The notes under the pieces: generated by a model | What the model saw: the letters and a program-made list of their open reading frames with translations, nothing else | Databases searched by the model: none | Told to the model about the DNA's origin: nothing | Shown: positions 1 to 7,416 of the stretch, one piece after another | How the letters are laid out: every line of letters starts with the position of its first letter | Numbering within the stretch: position 1 is the first letter of the stretch | Position numbers and translations under genes: made by a program | Source: a virus | Virus record (IMG/VR): IMGVR_UViG_3300029258_000634 | Location: 1-35,671 of that record | DNA: 35,671 nt | Strand: one strand, 5' to 3'

Positions 1-8
1 TAATCCAT
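1..8 (-). CDS. Start of a gene leaving the left edge (partial)
   Basis: An ATG on the minus strand begins at position 8 and is preceded by AGGAGGT (complement of 12-18), a strong Shine-Dalgarno site with short spacing. Only two codons are visible (Met-Asp), so nothing can be said about the product. It would be the next gene of the leftward replication operon, 14 bp after the stop of the gene ending at 23. Confidence 0.45.
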
Positions 9-22
9 AGCACCTCCTGTTA

Positions 23-358
23 TCATCCCCTTGCCCTTTCAATTAAAGTATCCCGTAGTTTCCCTTCTTCGCAATCGCTCCGCAGTTCGTCTAGCTCATC
101 GGCAAACGCGTCATCCACCGTAGCTTTGTAATCATGAGCGAACTCCACGAACCGCGAACGGCTGTAGCACTTCTCTGCCGACGAGATTAAGAACGGCTCG
201 CATAGCTCTACCTCCACCTCATCGACAAGCTGCCCAGGATGCTCTCTTGTGCAGTCCTGCTCGTATTGCTGTATCGAATAGGTTACGTGAACCGAGACGC
301 CAAACAAGTGCCCTGCGTGCTCTGCGTCTATGTCTGTTGTGTAGTGGTGCTTTTTCAT
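23..358 (-). CDS. Hypothetical acidic protein, 111 aa
   Basis: I do not recognise a family. The start at 358 (MKKHHYTTDI) is chosen because its ATG overlaps the TGA of the upstream gene in a TGATG junction; a further upstream start would bury ten residues inside that gene. The product is rich in Asp/Glu and His with no membrane segment, and its C-terminal half is predominantly charged and probably helical. It sits last in the visible part of the leftward operon, after a zinc-ribbon protein, so it is probably translated by coupling. It may be a small accessory replication protein or host-takeover protein, but that rests only on position. Confidence 0.6.
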   Translation of the reverse strand: MKKHHYTTDIDAEHAGHLFGVSVHVTYSIQQYEQDCTREHPGQLVDEVEVELCEPFLISSAEKCYSRSRFVEFAHDYKATVDDAFADELDELRSDCEEGKLRDTLIERARG

Positions 359-543
359 CACGCACCCCCATCTTCTTCGCGTTCGCACTCGTATCCTGTC
401 ATGTCGCTATCGTATGGCAATTCACGCACGAAGTCATCTCCGCAAGTCAAGCAGACGTAATACCGCAGTCTCGCACTGCTGACGCTTCGCGGGTGCTGGA
501 TTCTGTGGCTGTCGCAATATGGGCAACGAATAGTTTCACTCAT
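358..543 (-). CDS. Small zinc-ribbon protein, 61 aa
   Basis: The protein begins MSETIRCPYC and contains two CxxC pairs, CPYC near residue 7 and CLTC near residue 32, about 22 residues apart. That is a typical single zinc ribbon, with basic residues between the knuckles. Such ribbons usually bind nucleic acid or a protein partner. The tail is acidic (EREEDGGA). It overlaps the upstream gene by 8 bp and the downstream gene by 1 bp, so it belongs to the same translationally coupled operon as RusA and RecT. The exact function is unknown; the zinc-ribbon call is supported by the cysteine spacing. Confidence 0.7.
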   Translation of the reverse strand: MSETIRCPYCDSHRIQHPRSVSSARLRYYVCLTCGDDFVRELPYDSDMTGYECEREEDGGA

Positions 544-772
544 AACAACCTCCTGCGATTAGTGCGGACGATGCCGCCGATTTGACGTGTGAGATCGAGA
601 CAAACTCGCCTTCGACAATCTCGGTCAGCCCCTTAATTAAAATGCGAGTTTTGATTCGCTCATCTGCAAGCCTACAGGCAAGCATTGTCCTTTGCGATAG
701 AACGCAATTCGGATGCCTTTCTAATACCTCCGAAATTACGTTGTCAATTTGCTGGCTCGTTGCATATTGCAT
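536..772 (-). CDS. Hypothetical protein, 78 aa
   Basis: The ATG at 772 overlaps the TAA of the resolvase gene (TAATG), which fixes the start. The product is probably helical, with no cysteine cluster or membrane segment, and ends in a Gly-Gly-Cys-Tyr-Glu tail. No family is recognised. Its position between a RusA-type resolvase and a zinc-ribbon protein suggests a small replication or recombination accessory protein, an inference from neighbourhood only. Confidence 0.6.
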   Translation of the reverse strand: MQYATSQQIDNVISEVLERHPNCVLSQRTMLACRLADERIKTRILIKGLTEIVEGEFVSISHVKSAASSALIAGGCYE

Positions 773-1278
773 TACGCACCCCCTATAATCTTCTCTTCTG
801 CCATAACTATAACCACCGTTTTCGGATCAGTTGAATACGTCTTGACAACCGTTAATGAAATGATCTGGCTGTCGTCTTTCCAGAATAGTCCAGTCAATGC
901 GTCCATTACAAACTTTGCAAGGTTGTCAACGTCAGGCGTCTTTGTGTGATATTCTGGTGCTGACGGTTTCGGCTTCTTTGCGTTTCGTCCTGTGCCCATA
1001 TGCGTATTTGCGTATGGCATGTAGCAGTAGAGTAACAAGCCGACTGGACCTTGTATCGGTGCCGCCGGTGCGAACTGTGCCGCAAGTGTGGAGAATGACT
1101 TCTTTTCTTTCGCACACGGATCATACGTTGACGCAAAAGGCTTCTTTCCCTTCGACTGGATAACCCTGTGCCGGTGTCGCTTCTGCTCTTGTGGCTTGCC
1201 TCCGATGGAGAAGGTTACGACAGGTTCTAGCCCAGGCCATTCCTTCCGTTTGGTTTTCTCTTCTGGTGTCATTGCCAT
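772..1278 (-). CDS. rusA: RusA-family Holliday junction resolvase
   Basis: RusA-type nucleases are dimeric, metal-dependent enzymes that resolve branched DNA during phage replication and packaging. The 168-aa product has the family's signature: a TPDVDNLAKFVMDAL stretch at about residues 114-128, with Asp116, Asp118 and Asp126 as the expected acidic cluster, followed by Trp-Lys-Asp-Asp (133-136). The N-terminus has the usual beta strand with GGKP and a basic patch KRHRHR. The ATG at 1278 is preferred because AAGGAG lies 7 nt upstream; an in-frame GTG sits one codon earlier. It follows recT in the leftward operon. Homologous genes often sit near annealases in phages, which supports the call. 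Confidence 0.85.
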   Translation of the reverse strand: MAMTPEEKTKRKEWPGLEPVVTFSIGGKPQEQKRHRHRVIQSKGKKPFASTYDPCAKEKKSFSTLAAQFAPAAPIQGPVGLLLYCYMPYANTHMGTGRNAKKPKPSAPEYHTKTPDVDNLAKFVMDALTGLFWKDDSQIISLTVVKTYSTDPKTVVIVMAEEKIIGGA

Positions 1279-1303
1279 CACCCAGCTCCTTTCGGTTAGT
1301 TAC

Positions 1304-2296
1304 TTATTCCACAACTTCCCCATCCAACTCTTTGACCCGATAATTGCAGTCGTCCTCGATGTCGGATCGTTCATCGGCTGCGGTTAGCACGTTCAATGCG
1401 TCGGCTTCGTAAGCTTTCGCCTGGTGGATAGTCTCCGCTGTGGAGATTAGGGCACGAAAGTCCTCATAGGTTTCTGGGTCCGCTGGTGGCTCTTGCGGGG
1501 CTTCGGGCTGTGGTTCCGGCTCCGCGTCCATTAACTCCGTTTGCTTGGCTAGTTGGGCCTCCAGGGTGATTCTCTTGGCTTCCTGAGCTGGGCGGTTTGG
1601 GTCGTTGCCAAGCATCTCGTCTTCATCGGCTAAGACTTTCTGTAGGTGCTGCTGTGCCATTGGGTCGATTGGGACTGCTCGCCGATTGAAGCAGTTGCGG
1701 AATAGTGTCTTGAGTGCCATTTCGTTATACCACGACTGCCAGACCTTCTGCGTCTTCGCACAGTTCTGAGCCTTGATAATAAGCGAGACAGGGACGAAGT
1801 GATACTTCGGTGCCCTCCCGTTTGTGAATAGAACCTTGATATATCCACCGCGAATATCGTCTGGTCCATTGATGGTTCTGTTCTCGTCGAACGGATCGTA
1901 CTCGTGAAGCGGCTCGCCGTTGTGCATTATAAGGTCATCGGTCTTGTGGACTAGGAACGGTTGAAGCTCAAGGATATCAGGGTGCCTTTCCATGATCGCC
2001 TTGAAGCCTTGCCACTGAACCACGGCTTTTATCTCGTTGCCGTATGGTACGAGCTTGACCTGATCCAGGGTAGGCAGCAGCCCATAGGCGGCACAAGTAC
2101 ATAGGGCAGTCCACTTAGACAGGTCGCTACATCCAGATATCTCATCGTTACGCTGGAACTCGGTCATCATATGACGGATAAACGGCTTTGCCTCCATGAA
2201 CCCGCATAACGCATCATGAACCTTTGTAATCTCGCTCTCTTGGGTTGTCCATTGTGTTAGCCCACTTCCGCTTGCAGACTGCATTTGATTACTCAT
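1304..2296 (-). CDS. recT: RecT-family single-strand annealing protein
   Basis: RecT proteins coat single-stranded DNA and anneal complementary strands, working with an exonuclease in phage recombination. The 330-aa product has the RecT core at about residues 25-215, including GLLPTLDQVKLVPYG and the following VVQWQGFKAIMERHP region, typical of the family. The C-terminal third is acidic and Pro/Glu-rich (around 235-275), likely a flexible or partner-binding tail. The ATG overlaps the stop of the YqaJ exonuclease gene (TAATG), so the two partners are translationally coupled. This is the classic exonuclease plus annealase pair. Confidence 0.92.
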   Translation of the reverse strand: MSNQMQSASGSGLTQWTTQESEITKVHDALCGFMEAKPFIRHMMTEFQRNDEISGCSDLSKWTALCTCAAYGLLPTLDQVKLVPYGNEIKAVVQWQGFKAIMERHPDILELQPFLVHKTDDLIMHNGEPLHEYDPFDENRTINGPDDIRGGYIKVLFTNGRAPKYHFVPVSLIIKAQNCAKTQKVWQSWYNEMALKTLFRNCFNRRAVPIDPMAQQHLQKVLADEDEMLGNDPNRPAQEAKRITLEAQLAKQTELMDAEPEPQPEAPQEPPADPETYEDFRALISTAETIHQAKAYEADALNVLTAADERSDIEDDCNYRVKELDGEVVE

Positions 2297-3216
2297 TAGC
2301 CTTTTCCTTTCACCAGCCGAAGCTGGACGCTAGCTTTTCGTGTTACTTTGCCGACGTTATCCTTGGCTTTTTCGACATCCCCAATGCTGCCTATTCGCTC
2401 GGCCATTTGGATTCGCTTGTACATTTGCCCCGTTTTCAGTAGACCAGCAGGAGCGTTACCGATCTCCTGTAGGATGATTGCCTGTTGCTTTGCTATATCG
2501 GCTTTGATCAGCTTTTCGGTTTCCTTGAGAGCCTGCAAGCTTGCCGCTGCTTCCTCTGCCTCTGCACTTAGTTCCACCGGCTCCCCCTCCATCTGCCGAT
2601 AGAACTTCTTCAAACTCGCCACGGCTTCCTTGTGCCCTGGATCAATCTGCGGTGGTCGCTTCTCTTGAATGCACTTCCAGAGTTTCACTTCGATGGCGAG
2701 GATTTGCTCGATTAGCTTATCGTCACGCTCGATATGGTAAACGTGGAAATCGTTCACGCCAAACAGAACTGCCAAGTCGCAACGGTCGCAATCGAGTACG
2801 GCCATTTGTTGCTGGCATTGGAACATGCAATCTAGCGGCACTTCGTCGCTGCCGTCTTCACCAAACTCTGACTTGCGAAAGTGGTTAAACGCCTTGCACT
2901 CTACAAGGTGCTGGGAACCTTCATGCAACGCGAATGCGTCAGGAGTTGCACAGATGAAGTCTAACGCAGGATGAATGAATACCTTCTGGCTTCCATCCTC
3001 TCGCTGGTTTGGTGCGACTTCCATATCTGGGAACTTGCGAGCATAAGCCTTGATAATCGTCGGCTCAAGCTGATTGCCGAACCACGTATAGTCATTGCCT
3101 TCAAAGTCGCTGCCCTCGATCTTCTCGCGGTAAACGTCTAATGGCGTCTTGTACTCGCTTACTCCGCAAGCTGCTGCTGCCTCGCTTGCTCCGATGAATG
3201 TCTTGCGGTCGGTCAT
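2296..3216 (-). CDS. YqaJ-type viral recombinase (5'-3' exonuclease)
   Basis: This 306-aa protein belongs to the YqaJ/lambda-exonuclease nuclease fold that resects double-stranded ends to feed a RecT partner. Visible motifs are GASEAAAACGVS near the N-terminus, Glu51 in GNQLEP, Asp93 in ATPDAF, the Glu106-Cys-Lys108 pair in LVECKAF, and the MFQCQQQMAV helix near 132-141. Together these give the metal-binding D...ExK site plus the characteristic glutamine motif. A C-terminal helical extension after about residue 200 is rich in Lys/Glu. It overlaps the upstream sigma-like gene by 4 bp and recT by 3 bp, a tight recombination module. Confidence 0.92.
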   Translation of the reverse strand: MTDRKTFIGASEAAAACGVSEYKTPLDVYREKIEGSDFEGNDYTWFGNQLEPTIIKAYARKFPDMEVAPNQREDGSQKVFIHPALDFICATPDAFALHEGSQHLVECKAFNHFRKSEFGEDGSDEVPLDCMFQCQQQMAVLDCDRCDLAVLFGVNDFHVYHIERDDKLIEQILAIEVKLWKCIQEKRPPQIDPGHKEAVASLKKFYRQMEGEPVELSAEAEEAAASLQALKETEKLIKADIAKQQAIILQEIGNAPAGLLKTGQMYKRIQMAERIGSIGDVEKAKDNVGKVTRKASVQLRLVKGKG

Positions 3217-3476
3217 TTTGGTTGCTCCAATAACGGTTTTAGTTTTTTAGTTGCCTTACTTATGATCTGCCTACATCGCTCGGTAGAGCATTTGAATATA
3301 TGCGATATCTCACGGTACGTATATGTGTACCCATCGCTAAGTCCATATCGAAGCTTGACCATTTCGCGTTCGCGGTAGGTCAGTTTTTTTAGTGCCGATT
3401 TTAGTTCCTGTCGTTGCTCTTCCTCCGTGAACCGGCATATCGGCAGTTCGTAATCGCCTTTACGAATGACTGCCAT
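3213..3476 (-). CDS. Sigma-70 region 4-like protein, 87 aa
   Basis: Residues about 30-80 resemble domain 4 of sigma-70 factors: LTYREREMVKLRYGL (32-46), a turn, then a helix-turn-helix YREISHIFKCSTERCRQI (54-71) and a basic helix KATKKLKPLL. Region 2 and region 3 are absent, so it cannot act as a complete sigma factor. It may bind the RNA polymerase beta flap or a -35 element as a co-activator or anti-sigma, or serve as a plain DNA-binding regulator. Start: AGGAGG lies 7 nt upstream of the ATG. It is the second gene after the leftward promoter, hence probably early. The domain call is strong; the mode of action is inference. Confidence 0.8.
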   Translation of the reverse strand: MAVIRKGDYELPICRFTEEEQRQELKSALKKLTYREREMVKLRYGLSDGYTYTYREISHIFKCSTERCRQIISKATKKLKPLLEQPK

Positions 3477-3478
3477 CC

Positions 3479-4012
3479 CTACGCCTCCTTATCCAAAAGT
3501 AGACCCTTCTCAACCTGATCCTTAATATCACGGTAAAGCAGCATTGCCTTATCCAGCATCATCTCCAGATGAGCAACCGTCGCCGCTTTCGGAGCCTTGC
3601 CGACTTCGCAATCTTCCTTGACGATGTTCCAGGACTTGTCAACCATGCCGATCAGTTCTACTCGCCTTGCGTTGTTGCATTCGGTGTCATCGAGTGTTAC
3701 GCTTCCAGATACTTCCGTTGAACCGAATAGGCGGTTCGCCTCTTCGATGATTTCCTCGGCCTCGATGAAGCTGATGGATTCCATCGCGGCTACGTTTTCA
3801 TGGAACACAGGGGAATGCCAGATGCGGCACATGCACCAGCGGAGAAACGCCCGCTGCTCGTCGCTGAACTCGGCAAACGCTTCCTCGGTGTATGCTAGTG
3901 CTACTCCTTGCAAGAGTGCCACGTTTGGGCTTGTCGCCTCAATCTTACGCGAGCCGTCCGCGTATAGCTTAAAATGCACCTCGATAGCGTTTTGTCTGAT
4001 TACGCTGCTCAT
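3479..4012 (-). CDS. Hypothetical protein, 177 aa, first gene of the leftward operon
   Basis: The start MSSVIRQNAI at 4012 is preferred because GGAGGTAAAGGAA precedes it; upstream in-frame codons would overlap the promoter. The protein is mixed alpha/beta, acidic in the middle (EAEEIIEEANRLF) with a C-terminal helical segment and no membrane helix. I do not recognise a family. As the first product of the leftward promoter, ahead of the sigma-like regulator and recombination genes, it is likely an early protein. Confidence 0.7.
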   Translation of the reverse strand: MSSVIRQNAIEVHFKLYADGSRKIEATSPNVALLQGVALAYTEEAFAEFSDEQRAFLRWCMCRIWHSPVFHENVAAMESISFIEAEEIIEEANRLFGSTEVSGSVTLDDTECNNARRVELIGMVDKSWNIVKEDCEVGKAPKAATVAHLEMMLDKAMLLYRDIKDQVEKGLLLDKEA

Positions 4013-4055
4013 TTCCTTTACCTCCAAAAAGAGTATTGTAATAACCACGGTTCTG

Positions 4056-4084
4056 AGATTATCAACTTTCCTTGATAGTGTCAA
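4056..4084 (-). promoter_or_regulatory. Leftward promoter of the replication operon
   Basis: Reading the minus strand, TTGACA (4084-4079), a 17-nt spacer and TAATCT (4061-4056) match the sigma-70 consensus in six of six and four of six positions at ideal spacing. Transcription would start near 4048, leaving a short leader before the gene at 4012. It drives the leftward genes toward the left edge. Confidence 0.85.
4060..4077. promoter_or_regulatory. Candidate operator (inverted repeat in the promoter spacer)
   Basis: TATCAA-N6-TTGATA is a perfect 18-bp inverted repeat with 6-bp arms. It overlaps the -10 hexamer by 2 bp and fills almost the whole spacer of the leftward promoter. A dimeric repressor bound here would block polymerase. 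No second exact copy was noticed nearby and no CI/Cro-like repressor gene is visible, so the binding protein is unknown. Confidence 0.5.
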
Positions 4085-4132
4085 GATTATTTTCCGCAAA
4101 ATAAAAAGTTTTTCTCAAGACGGGAACTGGGC

Positions 4133-4161
4133 TTGACGATGCTTGTTTATTTGGGTATGGT
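4133..4161 (+). promoter_or_regulatory. Rightward promoter of the accessory operon
   Basis: TTGACG (4133-4138), a 17-nt spacer and TATGGT (4156-4161) form a plausible sigma-70 promoter facing right, with its -35 box 49 bp from the leftward -35 box. The start would be near 4168, giving a leader of about 135 nt before the methyltransferase ATG. Confidence 0.6.
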
Positions 4162-4189
4162 GTCTATTGCTTTTCACCTGTTGCCCGGC

Positions 4190-4208
4190 GTCGGTTGACT
4201 ATACCGAC
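4190..4208. promoter_or_regulatory. Inverted repeat in the rightward leader
   Basis: GTCGGT-N7-ACCGAC is a perfect 6-bp inverted repeat lying about 20-40 nt after the predicted rightward transcription start. It could be a downstream operator or a small RNA hairpin. The rest of the 4162-4301 leader shows no other feature I can support. Confidence 0.35.
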
Positions 4209-4301
4209 CGCGAAATAGAGCGTGACCGTCGCGTAATGGCGTGGGCAGTCCCTTTCCTGTCCTGTAGCGGTGCCGGGCTTGGCTTAATTATGGAGGGTAT
4301 T

Positions 4302-4982
4302 ATGCAAGGCGTGAAGACACATAAAGATCAGATTCGCCGCATTGTTGATCGGGTGCCGTTTATTTGCGAGACGATCAAGGGTAAGTCCGTGCTTGATATT
4401 GGGTGCGGGTCTTGGCCTAATACGGAAGAACTGAGGGCTAAGGGGGCATTGCCGCATGATGCTTATATTGCGGCTAGTGGCTCGATGGTTGGTGTCGATA
4501 CATCTAAAGAGGCTATTGCCTACCTAGGAATAAGCCAAGGTGAGAACTACATGATTGGAGGTAGTGGATCTTTAGAGCAGTTTGGTAAGACTGTATATGC
4601 AGTATGCGATACGCAAGAGCGTACTGTATTTGATGGCTGGGACTTCATCGACGTTATTTTATTAGGCGAAGTCTTAGAGCACATGGACAGACCTGGCGAT
4701 GCACTTGATAACATTTACAAGAGTGTTGGCAACCCATGCTTCCTGATAGCAACCGTCCCCAACGCCTTCTGCTATGCTGCATACAAGCGGGCCTGCAACG
4801 ATGAAGAGTTCGTCCACGATGAGCACGTTGCATGGTACTCACCTGCTACACTACGGCAACTGCTTGAGCGGCATGGCTGGAAGGTTAATGAACTGCTTGG
4901 TTACTGTCCTGGCGGGAGACTTCCAGAGGGATTCTCTAAAACTCAGGCTCAGGGGATAATCGCGGTTTGCGAGAAAGGGTAA
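4302..4982 (+). CDS. Class I SAM-dependent methyltransferase
   Basis: The 226-aa product has the class I fold signature VLDIGCGSW at residues 30-38 (SAM-binding motif I). Further along is an ILLGEVLEHMDRPGDAL stretch, typical of motif II/III in Methyltransf_11/23-type enzymes, followed by HVAWYSPATLRQLLERHGW, a common closing segment in methyltransferases linked to sugars or surface polymers. The start at 4302 is chosen for its GGAGG site; the open frame extends 53 codons upstream but has no ribosome site and runs over the promoter. It is the first gene of an operon with two glycosyltransferases and two sulfotransferases, so a carbohydrate substrate is the best guess rather than DNA. Confidence 0.82.
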   Translation: MQGVKTHKDQIRRIVDRVPFICETIKGKSVLDIGCGSWPNTEELRAKGALPHDAYIAASGSMVGVDTSKEAIAYLGISQGENYMIGGSGSLEQFGKTVYAVCDTQERTVFDGWDFIDVILLGEVLEHMDRPGDALDNIYKSVGNPCFLIATVPNAFCYAAYKRACNDEEFVHDEHVAWYSPATLRQLLERHGWKVNELLGYCPGGRLPEGFSKTQAQGIIAVCEKG

Positions 4983-4986
4983 GGAC

Positions 4987-5268
4987 ATGAAAAGCGGGAC
5001 GCTGAGTTTAGGACAGATAATATCACTAGCCCAACACAGAGAGAAGATTAGCGGTAAGTTCTCGGTTCGGGCTCTGAATAACGCACGTAATCCTGAGCGT
5101 AAATCATCCGATAAAATACTAGACGAATTTGCTTCCATGCATGCAAAGGACAGGAAGCAATATCTATGGACTGCCGATAGGATTGCTGCCATTCTTTATT
5201 GTGTACTGAATGAAATTGCTAGAGCAGATATATCTCTATCAATTAGTCAGGAGCTAGATAATGAGTAA
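4987..5268 (+). CDS. Hypothetical protein, 93 aa
   Basis: It follows the methyltransferase by 4 bp and overlaps the next glycosyltransferase by 8 bp, so it is part of the operon. The N-terminal half is basic and the C-terminal half is helical with a hydrophobic stretch IAAILYCVLNEIARADISL that is too polar to be a clear membrane anchor. No family is recognised. Confidence 0.6.
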   Translation: MKSGTLSLGQIISLAQHREKISGKFSVRALNNARNPERKSSDKILDEFASMHAKDRKQYLWTADRIAAILYCVLNEIARADISLSISQELDNE

Positions 5269-6262
5269 GATATGCTTTTACGGCTGGCCGCGTCGGCTCG
5301 GCGGTGCGAACATGGAGAGATGGCATTCCGGCAAGCTCCTGTCCGAACACCACGAAGTCATTTACCTCAAAGACTCAGACAAGCCGGTATTCGCGGACGA
5401 CGTTTCCCTGCTTGAAGAGTGCGACGACTTCGCGACGAGGGTAGACTTCCTAAACCAGCGTGAGCGGTTTCAATGGATCATCGACAACCCCGACGTGCTA
5501 ATCATCGGCATGTGCAGCGGTGCCTATCGCAACGAGCTACCGTTTCTCGATGAACACAATATCAAAAACATCTGGGTTCCATGCATGTGCTACGCTATGG
5601 AGCCGATGCCGATATGGCTGCATTCAGGTATTCGACCGACACATACAGTTTTCCAGAGCCAGTATCAGCAATCTCAGTTCGATCAGATACCGGACCTGCC
5701 CCAGTCAATGATTCACGGGCTGTACTCGGGGTTTGGTGACAAGCCGCCCAAGAGACAGGCCGGAAAGACCATCCTAAAGCTTTGCCGGCCTGACCCTGCT
5801 AAATTTGCTAATGATTACTGGTATCAATGCCAAGAGATATTTGATAAGACAGGGTATTTGACTAGGGTGGTTGGATATTCGCAAGAGGTTGAAGATAAGA
5901 TCGGCCCACCTCCTGGCTGTGTAAGCGTGCATGAGGCACGTTCTATGCCCCTTGCGGAGGCTTTCGCTGGCTGTCCCTATCTTTTCCCCGGTTTCGGTGC
6001 CTGCGTCGAGAACTGGCCGCAGGTGGCTTATGAGGCGTTGTCTCATGGGTGCTTGCCGATATTCGAGGATATTGGCGGGCCATCTGAAATGAACTTTGCG
6101 TCACGGCCGGTTTCTCTTGCCAGTATTATTTCCGTATGGCATCGACTTGAGCATAATTCAGAGAGCTTGTTCCGATCATTTTACAGCAGTGCCGCTGCTA
6201 ACGTCAAATGGGCACTGGAGGAATGGCTTTCCCTAATCGAGAAACTGGAGGCGATGCAATGA
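5261..6262 (+). CDS. GT-B glycosyltransferase (GT4-like)
   Basis: The 333-aa protein has a Rossmann-like start (KICFYGWPRRLGG) and a C-terminal donor-binding half with the EX7E motif: Glu250-NWPQVAY-Glu258, followed by ALSHGCLPI and a GGPSEM loop. This arrangement is typical of retaining GT-B enzymes using nucleotide sugars. There is no membrane segment, so it is probably cytoplasmic. A CAGGAG ribosome site precedes the ATG, which overlaps the previous gene by 8 bp; its stop overlaps the next ATG (ATGA). It probably transfers a sugar to a surface glycan, lipid or virion protein in cooperation with the neighbouring transferases. Acceptor and donor cannot be told from sequence. Confidence 0.8.
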   Translation: MSKICFYGWPRRLGGANMERWHSGKLLSEHHEVIYLKDSDKPVFADDVSLLEECDDFATRVDFLNQRERFQWIIDNPDVLIIGMCSGAYRNELPFLDEHNIKNIWVPCMCYAMEPMPIWLHSGIRPTHTVFQSQYQQSQFDQIPDLPQSMIHGLYSGFGDKPPKRQAGKTILKLCRPDPAKFANDYWYQCQEIFDKTGYLTRVVGYSQEVEDKIGPPPGCVSVHEARSMPLAEAFAGCPYLFPGFGACVENWPQVAYEALSHGCLPIFEDIGGPSEMNFASRPVSLASIISVWHRLEHNSESLFRSFYSSAAANVKWALEEWLSLIEKLEAMQ

Positions 6263-6519
6263 CTGCCAAAGGTCCGCAAGTAAGTTGCTGTGAGTTCTGT
6301 GGGCGTGACACTAGATCACTCACTGGCGTTTGCAATCGTTGTTACGGGCACATGCCGAAAGGTTGGTGTGGCGAAGAGCAGAAAGGCAGAAGTACGCTGC
6401 CGCCATTTATCCAGCTAATCGAGGAGGATGATTATTCGGAGGAATCGACCTCAGATGACAGGTTTTCTCGCAGCAATATGAACAATCCAGGTACTGCATA
6501 TAAACTTTACAATGGGTGA
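6259..6519 (+). CDS. Small zinc-ribbon protein, 86 aa
   Basis: The start at 6259 (MTAKGPQVSC) is fixed by an ATGA overlap and a GGAGG site. Cysteines at about residues 10, 13, 23 and 26 (CEFCGRDTRSLTGVCNRC) form one zinc ribbon, followed by a Gly/Pro loop and an acidic, Ser-rich disordered tail. Its place between two glycosyltransferases is constant with operon structure but gives no clear role; it may be a regulator or a scaffold for the enzymes. Confidence 0.65.
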   Translation: MTAKGPQVSCCEFCGRDTRSLTGVCNRCYGHMPKGWCGEEQKGRSTLPPFIQLIEEDDYSEESTSDDRFSRSNMNNPGTAYKLYNG

Positions 6520-6522
6520 CAC

Positions 6523-7416
6523 ATGAAAAACGTAAGAATCATCAACCCGCCGACAATTTTAACGGATGACTCACGCGGTCCTGACATCGGTATGTACTCG
6601 CTGCTGGCTCGCGTCAAGGAAAGTGGCTTGCCTGAGTGGCTAGAGACCGGCGAACCTGAGCTTGTACCGCGTGACCACATACCGCTTGTCTGGCGGTGGA
6701 ACTATAAGGAAGGGATTGCAACTTACTACGCACGCAATAACGTGCCGTGGATTGCAGGGCAGAATATTTTCTTTGATGACTTCGGCAGGCCGGTTCCGTT
6801 GATATTGCCGTATGAGTATGAGCTGCTTCATTCGCGTTCTCTTCTAGGAGTGATTACTGATGGTTCCGATTACGGTGACTTGATACAGTTCGCATGCCGC
6901 CACCAGATAGATATTATGCAATGCCCCTACCCGCCACCTAAAGAGATAACTCCACAATCGGTCGATATAGATTTCGTGGTGTACGATAAGCTGCTCGATA
7001 GAAACAAGTCAATACTCTCATCGGTAGTAGAGGCTTTACCCGGCAATGTAGAATATATAGTCTACGGTGGATATAAGCAGGATGACTGGTATGAGCTAAT
7101 AGCTAATGCCGCAACTGTGGTTTATCTTGCTGACAATGACAGATACCCGCTTGCAATGGTTGAGGCTTTGTCTGCCGGATGTGATATTATTGGTGCTGCT
7201 CGATGCTGTGGTCCTGCCTTGGATTTCAATTCGGGTGTATTCGCTCCTGTAAAGTATCCATACAACGCCGGAGAGATTGCGGTAGCGGCTTCAGCAATGC
7301 AAAAACTGACGCATGAAGTTAAGGTAAGTCAATCAGAAGATGCACGGGAATGGATAGATAAATTCCCGCAACGATTCGTAAACGCAATAGACACAATGAG
7401 GAAACTTTCACAATGA
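6523..7416 (+). CDS. Second GT-B glycosyltransferase, divergent
   Basis: This 297-aa protein has the C-terminal half of a GT-B enzyme: VEYIVYGGY, a NAATVVYLADNDRYPLAMVE stretch and EALSAGCDIIGA. The usual EX7E motif is present as Asp206-x7-Glu214, so the first catalytic-site glutamate is replaced by aspartate. The N-terminal acceptor domain is shorter and less conserved than in the 5261 gene. It overlaps the next gene by 4 bp (ATGA). It probably adds a second sugar in the same pathway, although a degenerate non-catalytic role is possible because of the Asp substitution. Confidence 0.72.
   Translation: MKNVRIINPPTILTDDSRGPDIGMYSLLARVKESGLPEWLETGEPELVPRDHIPLVWRWNYKEGIATYYARNNVPWIAGQNIFFDDFGRPVPLILPYEYELLHSRSLLGVITDGSDYGDLIQFACRHQIDIMQCPYPPPKEITPQSVDIDFVVYDKLLDRNKSILSSVVEALPGNVEYIVYGGYKQDDWYELIANAATVVYLADNDRYPLAMVEALSAGCDIIGAARCCGPALDFNSGVFAPVKYPYNAGEIAVAASAMQKLTHEVKVSQSEDAREWIDKFPQRFVNAIDTMRKLSQ

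Noticed and set aside
4143-4301. Upstream start for the methyltransferase (53 extra residues beginning MFIWVW)
   Set aside because: It begins with a TTG inside the rightward promoter, has no ribosome site, and lies before the predicted transcription start.
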